A stretch of DNA of 64,000 bases, taken from positions 1,689 to 65,688 of the forward strand of contig NZ_BQXH01000006.1 of the NCBI RefSeq assembly GCF_022836475.1, written 5' to 3'. The notes under the pieces are model-generated. The model saw only the letters and a program-made list of their open reading frames with translations, was not told where the DNA came from and searched no databases. This document shows, one piece after another, positions 44,830 to 54,869 of this stretch; the stretch's first letter is position 1, and every line of letters begins with the position of its first letter. Origin of the DNA: Ligilactobacillus pabuli. GTDB lineage: Bacteria > Bacillota > Bacilli > Lactobacillales > Lactobacillaceae. The position numbers were made by a program, and so were the translations under genes.

Positions 44830-44925
44830 CTTTTCACTGTTTCTGACCCAAATCCCAATGCTAAAGACACATTGAAGGTCAAAACATAAGCACACTCAGG
44901 AGTTAACCGGTTTGCTTCGCCATGT
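44830..44925 (+). repeat. Dispersed structured repeat, degenerate copy K
   Basis: It lacks a clear TAGTCGAGCT start. It keeps an AATGCTAAAGACACATT hairpin, TAACCGGTTTGCTTCGC and the place directly in front of copy L. Confidence 0.6.
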
Positions 44926-44931
44926 TTTTAT

Positions 44932-45048
44932 TAGTCGAGTTACTCAAAGCAGCTTCTTCCGCCTATCCAAGTCCACCTTCAATGCCGAAACCGCATTAAA
45001 GGCAGACTCCGATAGTGCTCGGAAGCTTACCGCTTTGCTCCGCTCTGT
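44932..45048 (+). repeat. Dispersed structured repeat, copy L
   Basis: Outer helix CAAAGC/GCTTTG, second helix AGCTTC/GAAGCT, apical hairpin AATGC/GCATT. It ends just ahead of the flavodoxin terminator. Confidence 0.85.
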
Positions 45049-45050
45049 TT

Positions 45051-45088
45051 AAAAAAAAGACCCCGCCATCGTTACATGACGAGATCCT
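45051..45088 (-). terminator. Terminator of the flavodoxin gene
   Basis: GATCTCGTCAT pairs with ATGGCGGGGTC (two mismatches), followed by T8 on the minus strand. Confidence 0.8.
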
Positions 45089-45156
45089 AAGGGTTTTATA
45101 TATGAGGAGTTACCATTTTTTAGACACCAGTCACTAAGACTAGTGGGGGAACTTAC

Positions 45157-45555
45157 TTATTTAGTAGCTGCAACAAACTTATCAACTTCTTCAAGTTGTT
45201 TGTCATTCAAATCTGACTTAACTTTCGGTGCAAAACCGTGTAAGAACATTGATTCTTTCCCGACCTTCACGCCGCTTGCTTTAATAGCAGAAGTTAATTC
45301 TTTTTTGATTGAGAATACGCCGCCTGAAGTCCCAAACATGTATACTTCACCGACTTGTTGCGGATCAAGATTTGTTGCAAAGTCTTTCAATTCAGCGTAC
45401 ATCTTACCGTGAACAGCTCCACCCAAGTATAATTTTTCCACTTGGCCTTCAAGTGGTGTTTCAACAGAGGCTGCTTCCACCCCTAGTTTTTCACCAATTA
45501 ACTTAGCAACTTTTTCCGTATTACCTGACTTAGAACAATATCTAACAGCGATCAA
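45157..45555 (-). CDS. Flavodoxin family protein
   Basis: 132 aa from a TTG at 45555 behind GGTGGAG. The FMN phosphate loop is RYCSKSGNTEKVAKLI and a second FMN loop region is LGGAVHGKMYAELKDF. It is shorter than classical flavodoxins, close to flavodoxin-domain/MioC-like proteins. A single-electron carrier role is likely, partner unknown. It lies 74 bp downstream of glpO1 on the same strand and may be cotranscribed with it. Confidence 0.83.
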   Translation of the reverse strand: MIAVRYCSKSGNTEKVAKLIGEKLGVEAASVETPLEGQVEKLYLGGAVHGKMYAELKDFATNLDPQQVGEVYMFGTSGGVFSIKKELTSAIKASGVKVGKESMFLHGFAPKVKSDLNDKQLEEVDKFVAATK

Positions 45556-45628
45556 TTAACTCTCCACCTTTTCCAAATTTCTCTTTTTTATAAATTTTTT
45601 CTCTCTCGTGCCTAGTTCTAACACTCAT

Positions 45629-47386
45629 TTATTCAACAACGAGTGCTTCTTTTTTTAGCTCAACCAGTTCAGATTCAGCGATCACATCCGCTAATTCCTG
45701 TTGCTGGCGAGTAATTTCTGCGTCATCCCAGTCCAAGTAATCGGCCATTACTTTAGTGACGCCAGGAACAACATTATCTAAATTATCACTCTTAAACAAG
45801 ATGTGGTAGGTCCGCCGCATCAAGTAATCAACCAATGATAAGGTCATTTCTTCGTCTAGTGAATAATCTAATGCGACTGTCTCACCCAAGCTCAAGCCTT
45901 CTGCTGGTTGAATAACTTCTGCACGTTTGAAAATATTCAGTGCATTGGAGCCGTACAAACTAGCAATTTCATGAGCCTCTTCTGGCGTGATGCCCACTTT
46001 AACTTCGAATGAAGCAAATCTATCAATTTCATCTTCAGCATGGTCTGAATCGAAGTCCCCACCGGAAACTTTGATTTTTGAAGAATCACGTAAGACATAT
46101 TTCTTATCAAATGAGTCTGCCAAAGTATCAACGATCAATTCCATCGCTCCGTCAGCCATGACACGGTAGTCAGTCAGTTTTCCGCCGGCCAAAGTGATCA
46201 AGCCGTCCTCAGCAACTTTCAAAGAACTACCACGTGAAACAGCAGATGGTGCTGAAGTATCGCCTGCATCGCTTGCGCCTGAAACTGCGTCGACTTCTTC
46301 ATCTTTGTCAGTCTCTTCCGCCGCCATCAACGGACGAACGCCAGCCCAGCTTGCTTCAATGTCATCGATCGTCAGATGTGCGCTTGGATACTTCTTGTTG
46401 ACGATCTTCAAGAGATACTCAACATCTGACATTTCAACTTTAGGATTTTCCAAATCGCCTTCATAATCGGTATCCGTTGTCCCAAAGTAAGTCTTGCCTT
46501 CCCGTGGAATCGTAAAGATCATCCGGCCATCGTCTGTTCCTGAGCCAAAGTAAGTTGGTTGTGGTACGCTTAGTCTTGATTGGTCAACTACCAAATGCAC
46601 CCCTTTAGTTGGACGCATTTCTTTGCGCTTCGAACTCTTAGAGTCAGTAGCGCGAACCAAATCTGACCATGGGCCTGAAGTATTGATCACAATTTTAGCC
46701 TTGATCTCAAATTCTTCACCTGTCAGCATATCTTTCACTAAAGCACCATTAACTTTGCCAGCTTCATCATGTAAGATTTCGATACATTTGATGCGACTTA
46801 ACATCATTCCGCCTTCATCGTGAGCCTTTTTAATATTTTCCACTACCAAACGTGAATCATTGTTTTGATAATCCAGGTAAACTCCAGCACCTTCTAGGTT
46901 AGTTGGGTTCAACTGTGGTTCACGTTTCAAGACTTCTTCTTTGTCGATCATGTAGTTAGCATATCTCATCAACGGAGAGTCGCCTTCGATTCCTGCCAAA
47001 TGATCATAAAGATCCATCGCAACTTTCACAGAAAACATCGTAAACGTTGTCCCTGGTTCGTCGTAAATCGGTAAAATCATCGGATCAGCCTGTGTCATAT
47101 GCGGTGCAATATGTTGAACAATTGCCCGTTCCTTAACCGTGTCTGAAACGACCTGCACGTCAAAATTCTTCAAGTAACGAATTCCACCATGGACTAGGCG
47201 AGTTGACCGAGAAGAAGTTCCAGCTCCGAAATCTTGCATGTCGATCAGAGCTGTTTTCATCCCAGCGGCACTTGCTTGTAAAGCAACACCGGCACCCGTA
47301 ATACCACCACCAACGATCAATAAATCAAGGTCTGCGTTTTTTAAACTGGCGATTTCTTGCTTTCTTGTTTCGATTGAAAATGACAT
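45629..47386 (-). CDS. glpO: Alpha-glycerophosphate oxidase GlpO1 with SGAS insert
   Basis: 585 aa FAD enzyme that oxidises glycerol-3-phosphate with O2 to DHAP and H2O2. Dinucleotide-binding DLDLLIVGGGITGAGVALQAS, then RSTRLVHGGIRYLK and TKGVHLVVDQSRL. Where LAB GlpO proteins carry a long soluble insert (seen in GlpO2), this one has a shorter acidic stretch with D366-AVSGAS ending at S372, then ends in VSRGSSL and continues normally (GLITLAGGKLTDYRVMA). The motif is the same as in the pyruvate oxidase tail. AAAAGGAGAG precedes the ATG. Downstream of glpK1 (53 bp). Confidence 0.93.
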   Translation of the reverse strand: MSFSIETRKQEIASLKNADLDLLIVGGGITGAGVALQASAAGMKTALIDMQDFGAGTSSRSTRLVHGGIRYLKNFDVQVVSDTVKERAIVQHIAPHMTQADPMILPIYDEPGTTFTMFSVKVAMDLYDHLAGIEGDSPLMRYANYMIDKEEVLKREPQLNPTNLEGAGVYLDYQNNDSRLVVENIKKAHDEGGMMLSRIKCIEILHDEAGKVNGALVKDMLTGEEFEIKAKIVINTSGPWSDLVRATDSKSSKRKEMRPTKGVHLVVDQSRLSVPQPTYFGSGTDDGRMIFTIPREGKTYFGTTDTDYEGDLENPKVEMSDVEYLLKIVNKKYPSAHLTIDDIEASWAGVRPLMAAEETDKDEEVDAVSGASDAGDTSAPSAVSRGSSLKVAEDGLITLAGGKLTDYRVMADGAMELIVDTLADSFDKKYVLRDSSKIKVSGGDFDSDHAEDEIDRFASFEVKVGITPEEAHEIASLYGSNALNIFKRAEVIQPAEGLSLGETVALDYSLDEEMTLSLVDYLMRRTYHILFKSDNLDNVVPGVTKVMADYLDWDDAEITRQQQELADVIAESELVELKKEALVVE

Positions 47387-47439
47387 AAATCTCTCTCCTT
47401 TTGTGGGTAAGCTGTAAGTGCTAACATTTGGTCCGAATA

Positions 47440-48987
<1,548 letters not shown>

Positions 48988-49044
48988 TCATCATTCTCTA
49001 AACTCTCTCTTCTCTTCACAATCATAATTTTACGCTCCATTATA

Positions 49045-49058
49045 AGAAAACGGTAACA
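49045..49058 (+). promoter_or_regulatory. Candidate cre site upstream of glpK1
   Basis: AGAAAACGGTAACA fits TGWAANCGNTNWCA at all but the first position. Catabolite repression of glycerol use by CcpA is the expected role. A weaker match (TTAAAACGGTTTCG, 49255-49268) lies nearer the divergent doxX-like gene. Confidence 0.5.
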
Positions 49059-49391
49059 TATAATAGTTTTTATTCATAACTTGAGGTTATAACCTAAAAT
49101 AATATCCTGATACATAAACCTTATATTCAACATTTTAAAAAAATTATAAACTGTTTAGGGATTTTTAGGTGGAGTTAACAAAATTTTCAAATAAAAAAAT
49201 TCAAAAAAATTTCACAAATATTTTTAGTTGACCAAAACCCTTTACCATCATGGCTTAAAACGGTTTCGTGCAACTTAAAAATCAGTGAATTTTGGGTCAA
49301 TTAGCTAAAATTGTGCTTTTAAAAATAAATTAATGTGCTATTATAATTTGTGTATTAACAAATAATCTATTTTCCCTAGGAGGAATTACTG

Positions 49392-49889
49392 ATGATTAAA
49401 TGGTTACGCAATAGTAAAAGTGGTATGTGGGTTGTTACAATTATTCGTCTTTATTTAGGTTACGAATGGTTCATGGATGGCTGGGGCAAAGTTACCGGCG
49501 GTTTCAGTGCTAAAGGCTTCGTTGCTCACGCAATTTCAAGTCCTGTTATGGATCCTCACGGTGCAGCAGCTTTCCCATGGTATACACCTTTCTTGAAGAG
49601 CTTTGTTATGCCAAACATGGGCTTCTTTAGTTTCATGGTTGCCTGGGGTGAATTGTTAGTTGGTCTTGGTTTATTACTTGGTACATTAACAACAGCTGCA
49701 GCATTCTTCGGTTTAATGATGAACTTTGCTTACATCTTTGCTGGCACGATCTCAGTTAACCCAACTTATATTATTCTTGGTTTCATTATCTTAGTTGCTG
49801 GTTACAATGCTGGTAAGATTGGTTTGGATCACTGGGTAGTACCATTCCTCCGTGACAAAATGCCATGGCTGAAACGCTCAGTCGAATAA
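49392..49889 (+). CDS. DoxX/DoxD-like membrane protein
   Basis: 165 aa, four hydrophobic helices. The N-terminal RLYLGYEWFMDGWGKVTGGF and the internal VAWGELLVGLGLLLGTLT are typical of the DoxX family. Related proteins are subunits of thiosulfate:quinone oxidoreductase or act in redox stress, but the role in lactobacilli is unknown. AGGAGG precedes the ATG by 8 nt. It is divergent from glpK1, with a 430-bp AT-rich promoter region between them in which no other gene is seen. Confidence 0.8.
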   Translation: MIKWLRNSKSGMWVVTIIRLYLGYEWFMDGWGKVTGGFSAKGFVAHAISSPVMDPHGAAAFPWYTPFLKSFVMPNMGFFSFMVAWGELLVGLGLLLGTLTTAAAFFGLMMNFAYIFAGTISVNPTYIILGFIILVAGYNAGKIGLDHWVVPFLRDKMPWLKRSVE

Positions 49890-49955
49890 ATTTAATTCAA
49901 CGTGTATTTTTGCAATAATTTATTATTCTAATAAGTATTCTCTAAAATTTAAGCT

Positions 49956-49996
49956 AAAAAATAGCACTAGACCAATTTGGCCAAGTGCTATTTTTT
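49956..49996. terminator. Bidirectional terminator
   Basis: AAAAAATAGCACT pairs with AGTGCTATTTTTT, extended by GGCC/GGTC-like pairs. It serves the doxX-like and LysR genes. Confidence 0.88.
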
Positions 49997-50012
49997 ATCG
50001 TCAAATGTTATG

Positions 50013-50918
50013 CTATGTTTTCTTAGTCGAGCTCATGTATTTCAAATAATCTTTCAATAACTGATTAATTTCTGGCTTCCGATGAATGGCAACCACATCA
50101 TACTGCAAGTCTGGAAACTTCGGAATGTACTTCAAAACGTTCGGATAGAAGTCCGGGATCGAAAATTCTCGGGGATATAATGCTAGTCCTTTAGACAATT
50201 CAACATTGGCTGTCGCCGAATCAAAACTATCTAGATAGACTACTTCAGAATAGCTGATCCCCATTTTCTTCAAAATAATCCGGATCTTTTGTTGAACATC
50301 ATTACTATCAGTCGCCGTCCATTTTTGTAAAAATAACGGCTTCTTCGCAACAGTTTTTGTCTTAACTTGACCCTCTTTATCAAAAATGTCCTTGTTGGCT
50401 AAGATACAAAAATTAGCCATACCAATCGGAGTCGAGTTAATATTTTTGATTTTGCTGACAGCCGTCGAAAAACTGATTAGAATATCATAGTCTCCCGAAT
50501 CTAGCCGAGTGATACTATCAGAAAATGATTCAGTATCCAACTGAACCTCCATATTTGGATCTATTTTCTTAAGATCATTGGCTAAAACCGTTGCCCAGTA
50601 ACCGAAGCCCCGCAAGTAACGAATTTTAATGACTCGTTTCTGGTTTTCCGAATGCTTTAAATTACTGAGATTATCCACAAATGATTGATAATCTTTAATC
50701 AACTTAATTGCCTCGTGATATAAAACTTCTCCCGCTGGCGTCACAAAAAAGTGGGAAGTTGAACGGTCGACCAATTTAACACCCAACTGCTTTTCCAAAT
50801 TTTTGACAGAATTACTAATCGCGGTCTGCGAAATAAAGTTCCGTTTAGCAGCCGAAGTAAACCCCTGAGTTTCCACAACATCAACAAAGTATTTAAATGG
50901 TAAAATATTATAATTCAC
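50013..50918 (-). CDS. LysR-family transcriptional regulator
   Basis: 301 aa. N-terminal winged helix-turn-helix (LPFKYFVDVVETQGFTSAAKRN, then SQTAISNSVKNLEKQLGVKL) and a periplasmic-binding-protein-like effector domain. The start is a GTG at 50918 with only a weak ribosome site. The last residues SSTKKT come from a fragment of the dispersed repeat (TTTTCTTAGTCGAGCT), so the native C-terminus was probably replaced. Target genes unknown. Confidence 0.88.
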   Translation of the reverse strand: MNYNILPFKYFVDVVETQGFTSAAKRNFISQTAISNSVKNLEKQLGVKLVDRSTSHFFVTPAGEVLYHEAIKLIKDYQSFVDNLSNLKHSENQKRVIKIRYLRGFGYWATVLANDLKKIDPNMEVQLDTESFSDSITRLDSGDYDILISFSTAVSKIKNINSTPIGMANFCILANKDIFDKEGQVKTKTVAKKPLFLQKWTATDSNDVQQKIRIILKKMGISYSEVVYLDSFDSATANVELSKGLALYPREFSIPDFYPNVLKYIPKFPDLQYDVVAIHRKPEINQLLKDYLKYMSSTKKT

Positions 50919-50993
50919 ACCAATTCACACCCTTAACTTGAAAGCTTGGTGGTCACAACAACTAATAATTCCTCAATTTTGACATTTGGCAAC

Positions 50994-51860
50994 TTAGCAG
51001 GATTCTGCTTGATCAGTGGGTAAAACTTCCTGGTAGCTATTCGCTTGACCCAACCACGTCAGTTTTACTTCAGTATAATTTTTAAGGCTTTCTGCAGAAA
51101 ATGCGCTCAAGTCAACCCATAAATTTTGTGGGACTGGCTGAACATCTGGTTCTTTAACCGCAATCAAGCTCTGGTGAACTTCTCCATCAATTTCAATTTG
51201 GCAGGTATACTCACCCTGAGGTGGTAACTGCTGGTAACGGTTCGTGATCGTCACCGTTCCATCAGCTTGTAACTGCCCAGTCACGACATATTCATGTCCT
51301 AATAGTCGAACGGCTGCATCCATTTCTCCCAGTTCAATCACTTTACGAATCCGTGTTGAACTGATTTTTTCAGCTAGTTCATCCTTTTTAGGCACAGTGA
51401 TCGTCAGGAATTGACCCTGGCTCAACTGTTCTAACAATTCCATATTACCCAAGCCAAATTTGCCAAAGGTAAAATCAAATCCAGCGACTGCCACTTGTAC
51501 TTGCAAGTCTACTAAATATTGCTGGACAAACGTTTCAGGGCTCAACCCTGCAAAATCTCGCGAAAACTCAACCACGAACAACTGGTCAACCTGTTGGTGG
51601 CCCATCAACCGAATTTTTTCATCCAGAGTATTCAAATAACGAAACTCCGTCGTCTCTGGATCTGTAAATAACATTGATGAATGACGGTCAAAGGTCATGA
51701 CCGCTAAAGGAAGCTGTTTTTCCTGGGCAAACTTACGGGCAGTGTTAATAACTTGTTGGTGGCCACGATGAACTCCATCGAAAAAACCCAGTGCCATTAC
51801 CATCGGCTGGGCAAAGTCTTCTGCCTTAAAAGTTCCAGATTTTAAATAGTGAACTTCCAC
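50994..51860 (-). CDS. RibF-like FAD synthetase with a degenerate riboflavin kinase half
   Basis: 288 aa from a GTG at 51860, which follows GGAGGAG. The nucleotidyltransferase domain is intact: MALGFFDGVHRGHQQVI (HxGH) and ISSTRIRKVIELGEMDAAVRLLGHEY. Behind it a flavokinase-sized domain is present, but the riboflavin kinase signature (GFPTAN-type loop) is missing. It could make FAD from FMN but probably not FMN from riboflavin, or has another role. A complete RibF is expected elsewhere. Single gene between LysR and DUF421. Confidence 0.8.
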   Translation of the reverse strand: MEVHYLKSGTFKAEDFAQPMVMALGFFDGVHRGHQQVINTARKFAQEKQLPLAVMTFDRHSSMLFTDPETTEFRYLNTLDEKIRLMGHQQVDQLFVVEFSRDFAGLSPETFVQQYLVDLQVQVAVAGFDFTFGKFGLGNMELLEQLSQGQFLTITVPKKDELAEKISSTRIRKVIELGEMDAAVRLLGHEYVVTGQLQADGTVTITNRYQQLPPQGEYTCQIEIDGEVHQSLIAVKEPDVQPVPQNLWVDLSAFSAESLKNYTEVKLTWLGQANSYQEVLPTDQAESC

Positions 51861-52153
51861 TCTTTCTCCTCCATTCTCATGAAACCTAAATTTCTCTCTC
51901 AATACACCTTATTATGTACACAGCAGTACGATTTCAGAAAAAATATACTTGCCAGCTAACCCAGCAAATATATCTGTAGGACTGCTATTATAATAAACTG
52001 GCCGATCTAGCCAGTTTCGCTAATATTCAGGGCTCAAATCACTACAGCCACCGTATGCAAGCGATTTTATTAAGTACATCTTCCACAATACACCAATCAC
52101 AAGGCCATTGCAAACGTCTCTGACGAGCTTACACTAGATTTAAGGCCAATTCT
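51861..52153. other. Intergenic region, one inverted repeat
   Basis: AACTGGC (near 51997) and GCCAGTT can pair around a 7-nt loop. There is no T run, and no gene or clear promoter was recognised. Confidence 0.4.
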
Positions 52154-52792
52154 TTACTTTTGAGAATAAAGTGCAATTTCCCAGTGCTCTTGGCGATATT
52201 TTGCCATAAATACATCACGCAAATCTGTTACTCCTTGAGCACGTAGTTCATTTTCCAACCACTCTTGATCATGTCCCATCACTTCCAACACATCTGGATC
52301 AATTTGACCATCGACAATCACTGGATAACGAACATCTTCATCATCTTTACCCAACACAGTAATACTCCCATTCTGTTCAAGAATAGCTCGTTTGACCTCA
52401 CTAACGTCTATCACCCCAGCGGCTCGCAACTTAAAATCAATTTCTTTGGCTGACATATTAGCGCGCAAACAACTTTCAACCTGCAATTGACCGTTTTTAA
52501 TAATCGTGATCGGTTCACCATCAATAAACTTTCCTAGTAAATGGATGTGGATCTTTAGATAACGAGTCACTAACATCAATAAAGCCCAAATTGAAAGAAT
52601 CACCACAAATTGTGCCACAGTGATTGCTTGGTTATATAAAATTCCACCAATAATTCCACCTAAGACATAGTTTTGTAATTGGTCCAGCGGAGACGTGGGA
52701 GCTAAACTACCTTTTCCGCTAAATTTGATCAATAACGTGATAAAAACAAAGCCAATCACCAATTTGAAAAAAACATCTGAATATGAAAACAT
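52154..52792 (-). CDS. DUF421 (YetF/YcaP-like) membrane protein
   Basis: 212 aa from the ATG at 52792, 4 bp behind the stop of the upstream gene and 9 nt behind GGAG; a TTG at 52816 is the longer alternative. Three N-terminal helices (LVIGFVFITLLI; LGGIIGGILY; FVVILSIWALLMLV) are followed by a cytoplasmic domain with IIKNGQLQVESCLRANMSAKEIDFKLRAAGV. The pattern is that of DUF421. Homologues are linked to spore or envelope functions, but the biochemical role is unknown. Paired with DUF3290. Confidence 0.85.
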   Translation of the reverse strand: MFSYSDVFFKLVIGFVFITLLIKFSGKGSLAPTSPLDQLQNYVLGGIIGGILYNQAITVAQFVVILSIWALLMLVTRYLKIHIHLLGKFIDGEPITIIKNGQLQVESCLRANMSAKEIDFKLRAAGVIDVSEVKRAILEQNGSITVLGKDDEDVRYPVIVDGQIDPDVLEVMGHDQEWLENELRAQGVTDLRDVFMAKYRQEHWEIALYSQK

Positions 52793-52796
52793 CTGC

Positions 52797-53246
52797 CTAA
52801 TCTCCTTTAACTTCAATTTTACCAGCAGTTAATTCGACTTTTTCAAGCATATAACCCGAATTATCACTGCTAAACAGCACCCGATAATAGCCCTTAGGAC
52901 TCTTAATTAACAGGTCACCGTTGCCTGTTTGTGCTTGATTCACACTCAAACGTTCCGGCTTGACCTTTAAACTATGAGCAATTTTTTTAACTAATTCGAC
53001 TTGTTGTCCGCTTTGCTGAACACTCGTCTTAAAATTGGTATAGTCATTAAATTGCAGTGCTAAAAATAAAATCAGCATTGTCCCAGCAATTACTGCCAAG
53101 TCCTTATACTTGATTTCACCCTTATTTCTGAGATAACGAACTGACAATCCCAACACGCTTAATGCTAAAACAGTAATGATCACAACTCGCAAATATGGAA
53201 ACTTCGCTTGATTTTCTACCAAATATTGATAAGTATAAAATTGCAT
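52797..53246 (-). CDS. DUF3290 membrane protein
   Basis: 149 aa. Two hydrophobic helices (VVIITVLALSVLGLSV; LAVIAGTMLILFLALQF) and a small C-terminal extracytoplasmic domain (KSPKGYYRVLFSSDNSGYMLEKV). It belongs to DUF3290, whose members are typically encoded directly before a DUF421 gene, as here. Function unknown. Confidence 0.82.
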   Translation of the reverse strand: MQFYTYQYLVENQAKFPYLRVVIITVLALSVLGLSVRYLRNKGEIKYKDLAVIAGTMLILFLALQFNDYTNFKTSVQQSGQQVELVKKIAHSLKVKPERLSVNQAQTGNGDLLIKSPKGYYRVLFSSDNSGYMLEKVELTAGKIEVKGD

Positions 53247-53403
53247 GGTTCTCCCCTGATTTCTGTGATTAATATTCTTCTATCATACTCGCAAATGACG
53301 ATTGACAACAGAAAAGAATCCCACTAAACATCAAATTACTGTTTACGCGGGATTCTAGATGTTGCTTATTTAATTGATTCTAACTTAGCTTTGCCACTCT
53401 GTA

Positions 53404-54588
53404 TTAGAAATAATCAACTAACTCTGGCGGCTCATTCACCAAAACTTCCATCAACTGGCTGACTGTCTCCGCTTTTAAATGAGCTTTACCACTAAAAACA
53501 ATATTAGTCAGTCTTTCACTGCCAAATAAAGCTTTCGTCAGTTCTTGAATAGTGATTTGATTCTCAGGTTCAACTGTTTGGTGCAAGTTTTGCTTAACCT
53601 GAACTACTCCACCAGTCGCACTAATTTCCCACACTCCACTGTTTTGCGGCAAGCTCTGGTCAACTACTCCAAAAATAATTGGTCCAAATTCAGCTTTGAC
53701 ATAGGGATATCTGTGTAAGAAATCATACAAATCAACAATTCTCACCATCATATATGGTAAGATTTCAGCATTGACCTTTTCTGGATCTAACAACCAGTCT
53801 CCATGATAGCGTGGATCAGGTGCATCAAAAACCAGCTGTCTCACTGTATTTTGGTGGTTAAAGATAAACTTCACCAAGTGTTCAAAAGCTGCCGTCGTTT
53901 CCACTAGCAGTTCCTTGACCACCAACTCAGTGGTGCTCAACTCATAAATCACATAACCTTGAACCAGATCATAGTCATCATAATAAATACCAACCGACCA
54001 ATTATTTTTTAGTGGTAAATAGTGCCACCACCATGCCTCACGTAATAATCCGCCTTTCAGCCCCTTCTTGGCCTGCCTTTCATAAAATTGAGCAACGGCT
54101 GGCAAATTCTCGGCCAATTTTCCCCGTACTACTCGGCCCTGGCGCTGTTGTGGTGTAAATCTAGGTACAGCCGTATTTTTCACCGTATATTTAATGTGGT
54201 TAAAGACTTGTTCATACCCAAACTTGCGATAATATTCATACGAAAACGGTGCTAAATATGACAAAGTCACCCGGTTTATGCTCATTTCATCCAGGGCTGA
54301 CTGCAGTAATTTCCCAGCACCGCCTTGTCCCGCACTCTCGGGAGCAGTTGCTACATCACCAATGCCGTTCATCGCAAACTGACGACCATGAAAATCAATT
54401 TGAAATGGCAAACTATATAAGGCGCTCGTCATTTTTTTATCAGTTTGAATGCCATAAACTAATCCATGTTGGCATCGTTCAAAAAAATACTGTCGTCGCC
54501 TTGATTCATCTGGTGCATTAAAAACATACAAGTACAGTTGGTAAAATTTTTCAAAATCAGCTGTACCATACAACCGAGATTCTTTCAC
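53404..54588 (-). CDS. Eis-like GNAT acetyltransferase
   Basis: 394 aa from a GTG at 54588, 8 nt behind GGAGG. Three-part Eis architecture: an N-terminal GNAT with the acetyl-CoA loop VATAPESAGQGGAGKLLQSALDEM, a second degenerate GNAT, and a C-terminal SCP2-like domain (QNLHQTVEPENQITIQELTKALFG). Family members acetylate amines of antibiotics or proteins. The native substrate is unknown. Monocistronic. Confidence 0.83.
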   Translation of the reverse strand: MKESRLYGTADFEKFYQLYLYVFNAPDESRRRQYFFERCQHGLVYGIQTDKKMTSALYSLPFQIDFHGRQFAMNGIGDVATAPESAGQGGAGKLLQSALDEMSINRVTLSYLAPFSYEYYRKFGYEQVFNHIKYTVKNTAVPRFTPQQRQGRVVRGKLAENLPAVAQFYERQAKKGLKGGLLREAWWWHYLPLKNNWSVGIYYDDYDLVQGYVIYELSTTELVVKELLVETTAAFEHLVKFIFNHQNTVRQLVFDAPDPRYHGDWLLDPEKVNAEILPYMMVRIVDLYDFLHRYPYVKAEFGPIIFGVVDQSLPQNSGVWEISATGGVVQVKQNLHQTVEPENQITIQELTKALFGSERLTNIVFSGKAHLKAETVSQLMEVLVNEPPELVDYF

Positions 54589-54808
54589 AATTAAAACCTC
54601 CTAAAAAATAGCTTACTGCTGGGTTTCTGCTGCTTCTTTGGCGACTATTTGCTTATTTGTTCCTACGAATTTACAATACCATATTCTATATTAAAATCAA
54701 TCAAGTCCTTACAAAGAAATAGTACAACATGTTCATTACATCGTTAGAGTAACTATGATAGTTTTTGTCATCATCCACAGCCAATTCCCCAGTTTGGCAG
54801 AGGTCTCT

Positions 54809-54858
54809 ATTCAGAAAAGCAGCCTTAGTCATCTTCGACTAAAACTGCTTTTCTGAAT
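54809..54858. terminator. Strong bidirectional hairpin behind mupG
   Basis: ATTCAGAAAAGCAG pairs with CTGCTTTTCTGAAT, with an inner TTAGTC/GACTAA helix; only short T runs follow. It lies between mupG and the eis-like gene. Confidence 0.75.
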
Positions 54859-54869
54859 TCAATCTTCAA

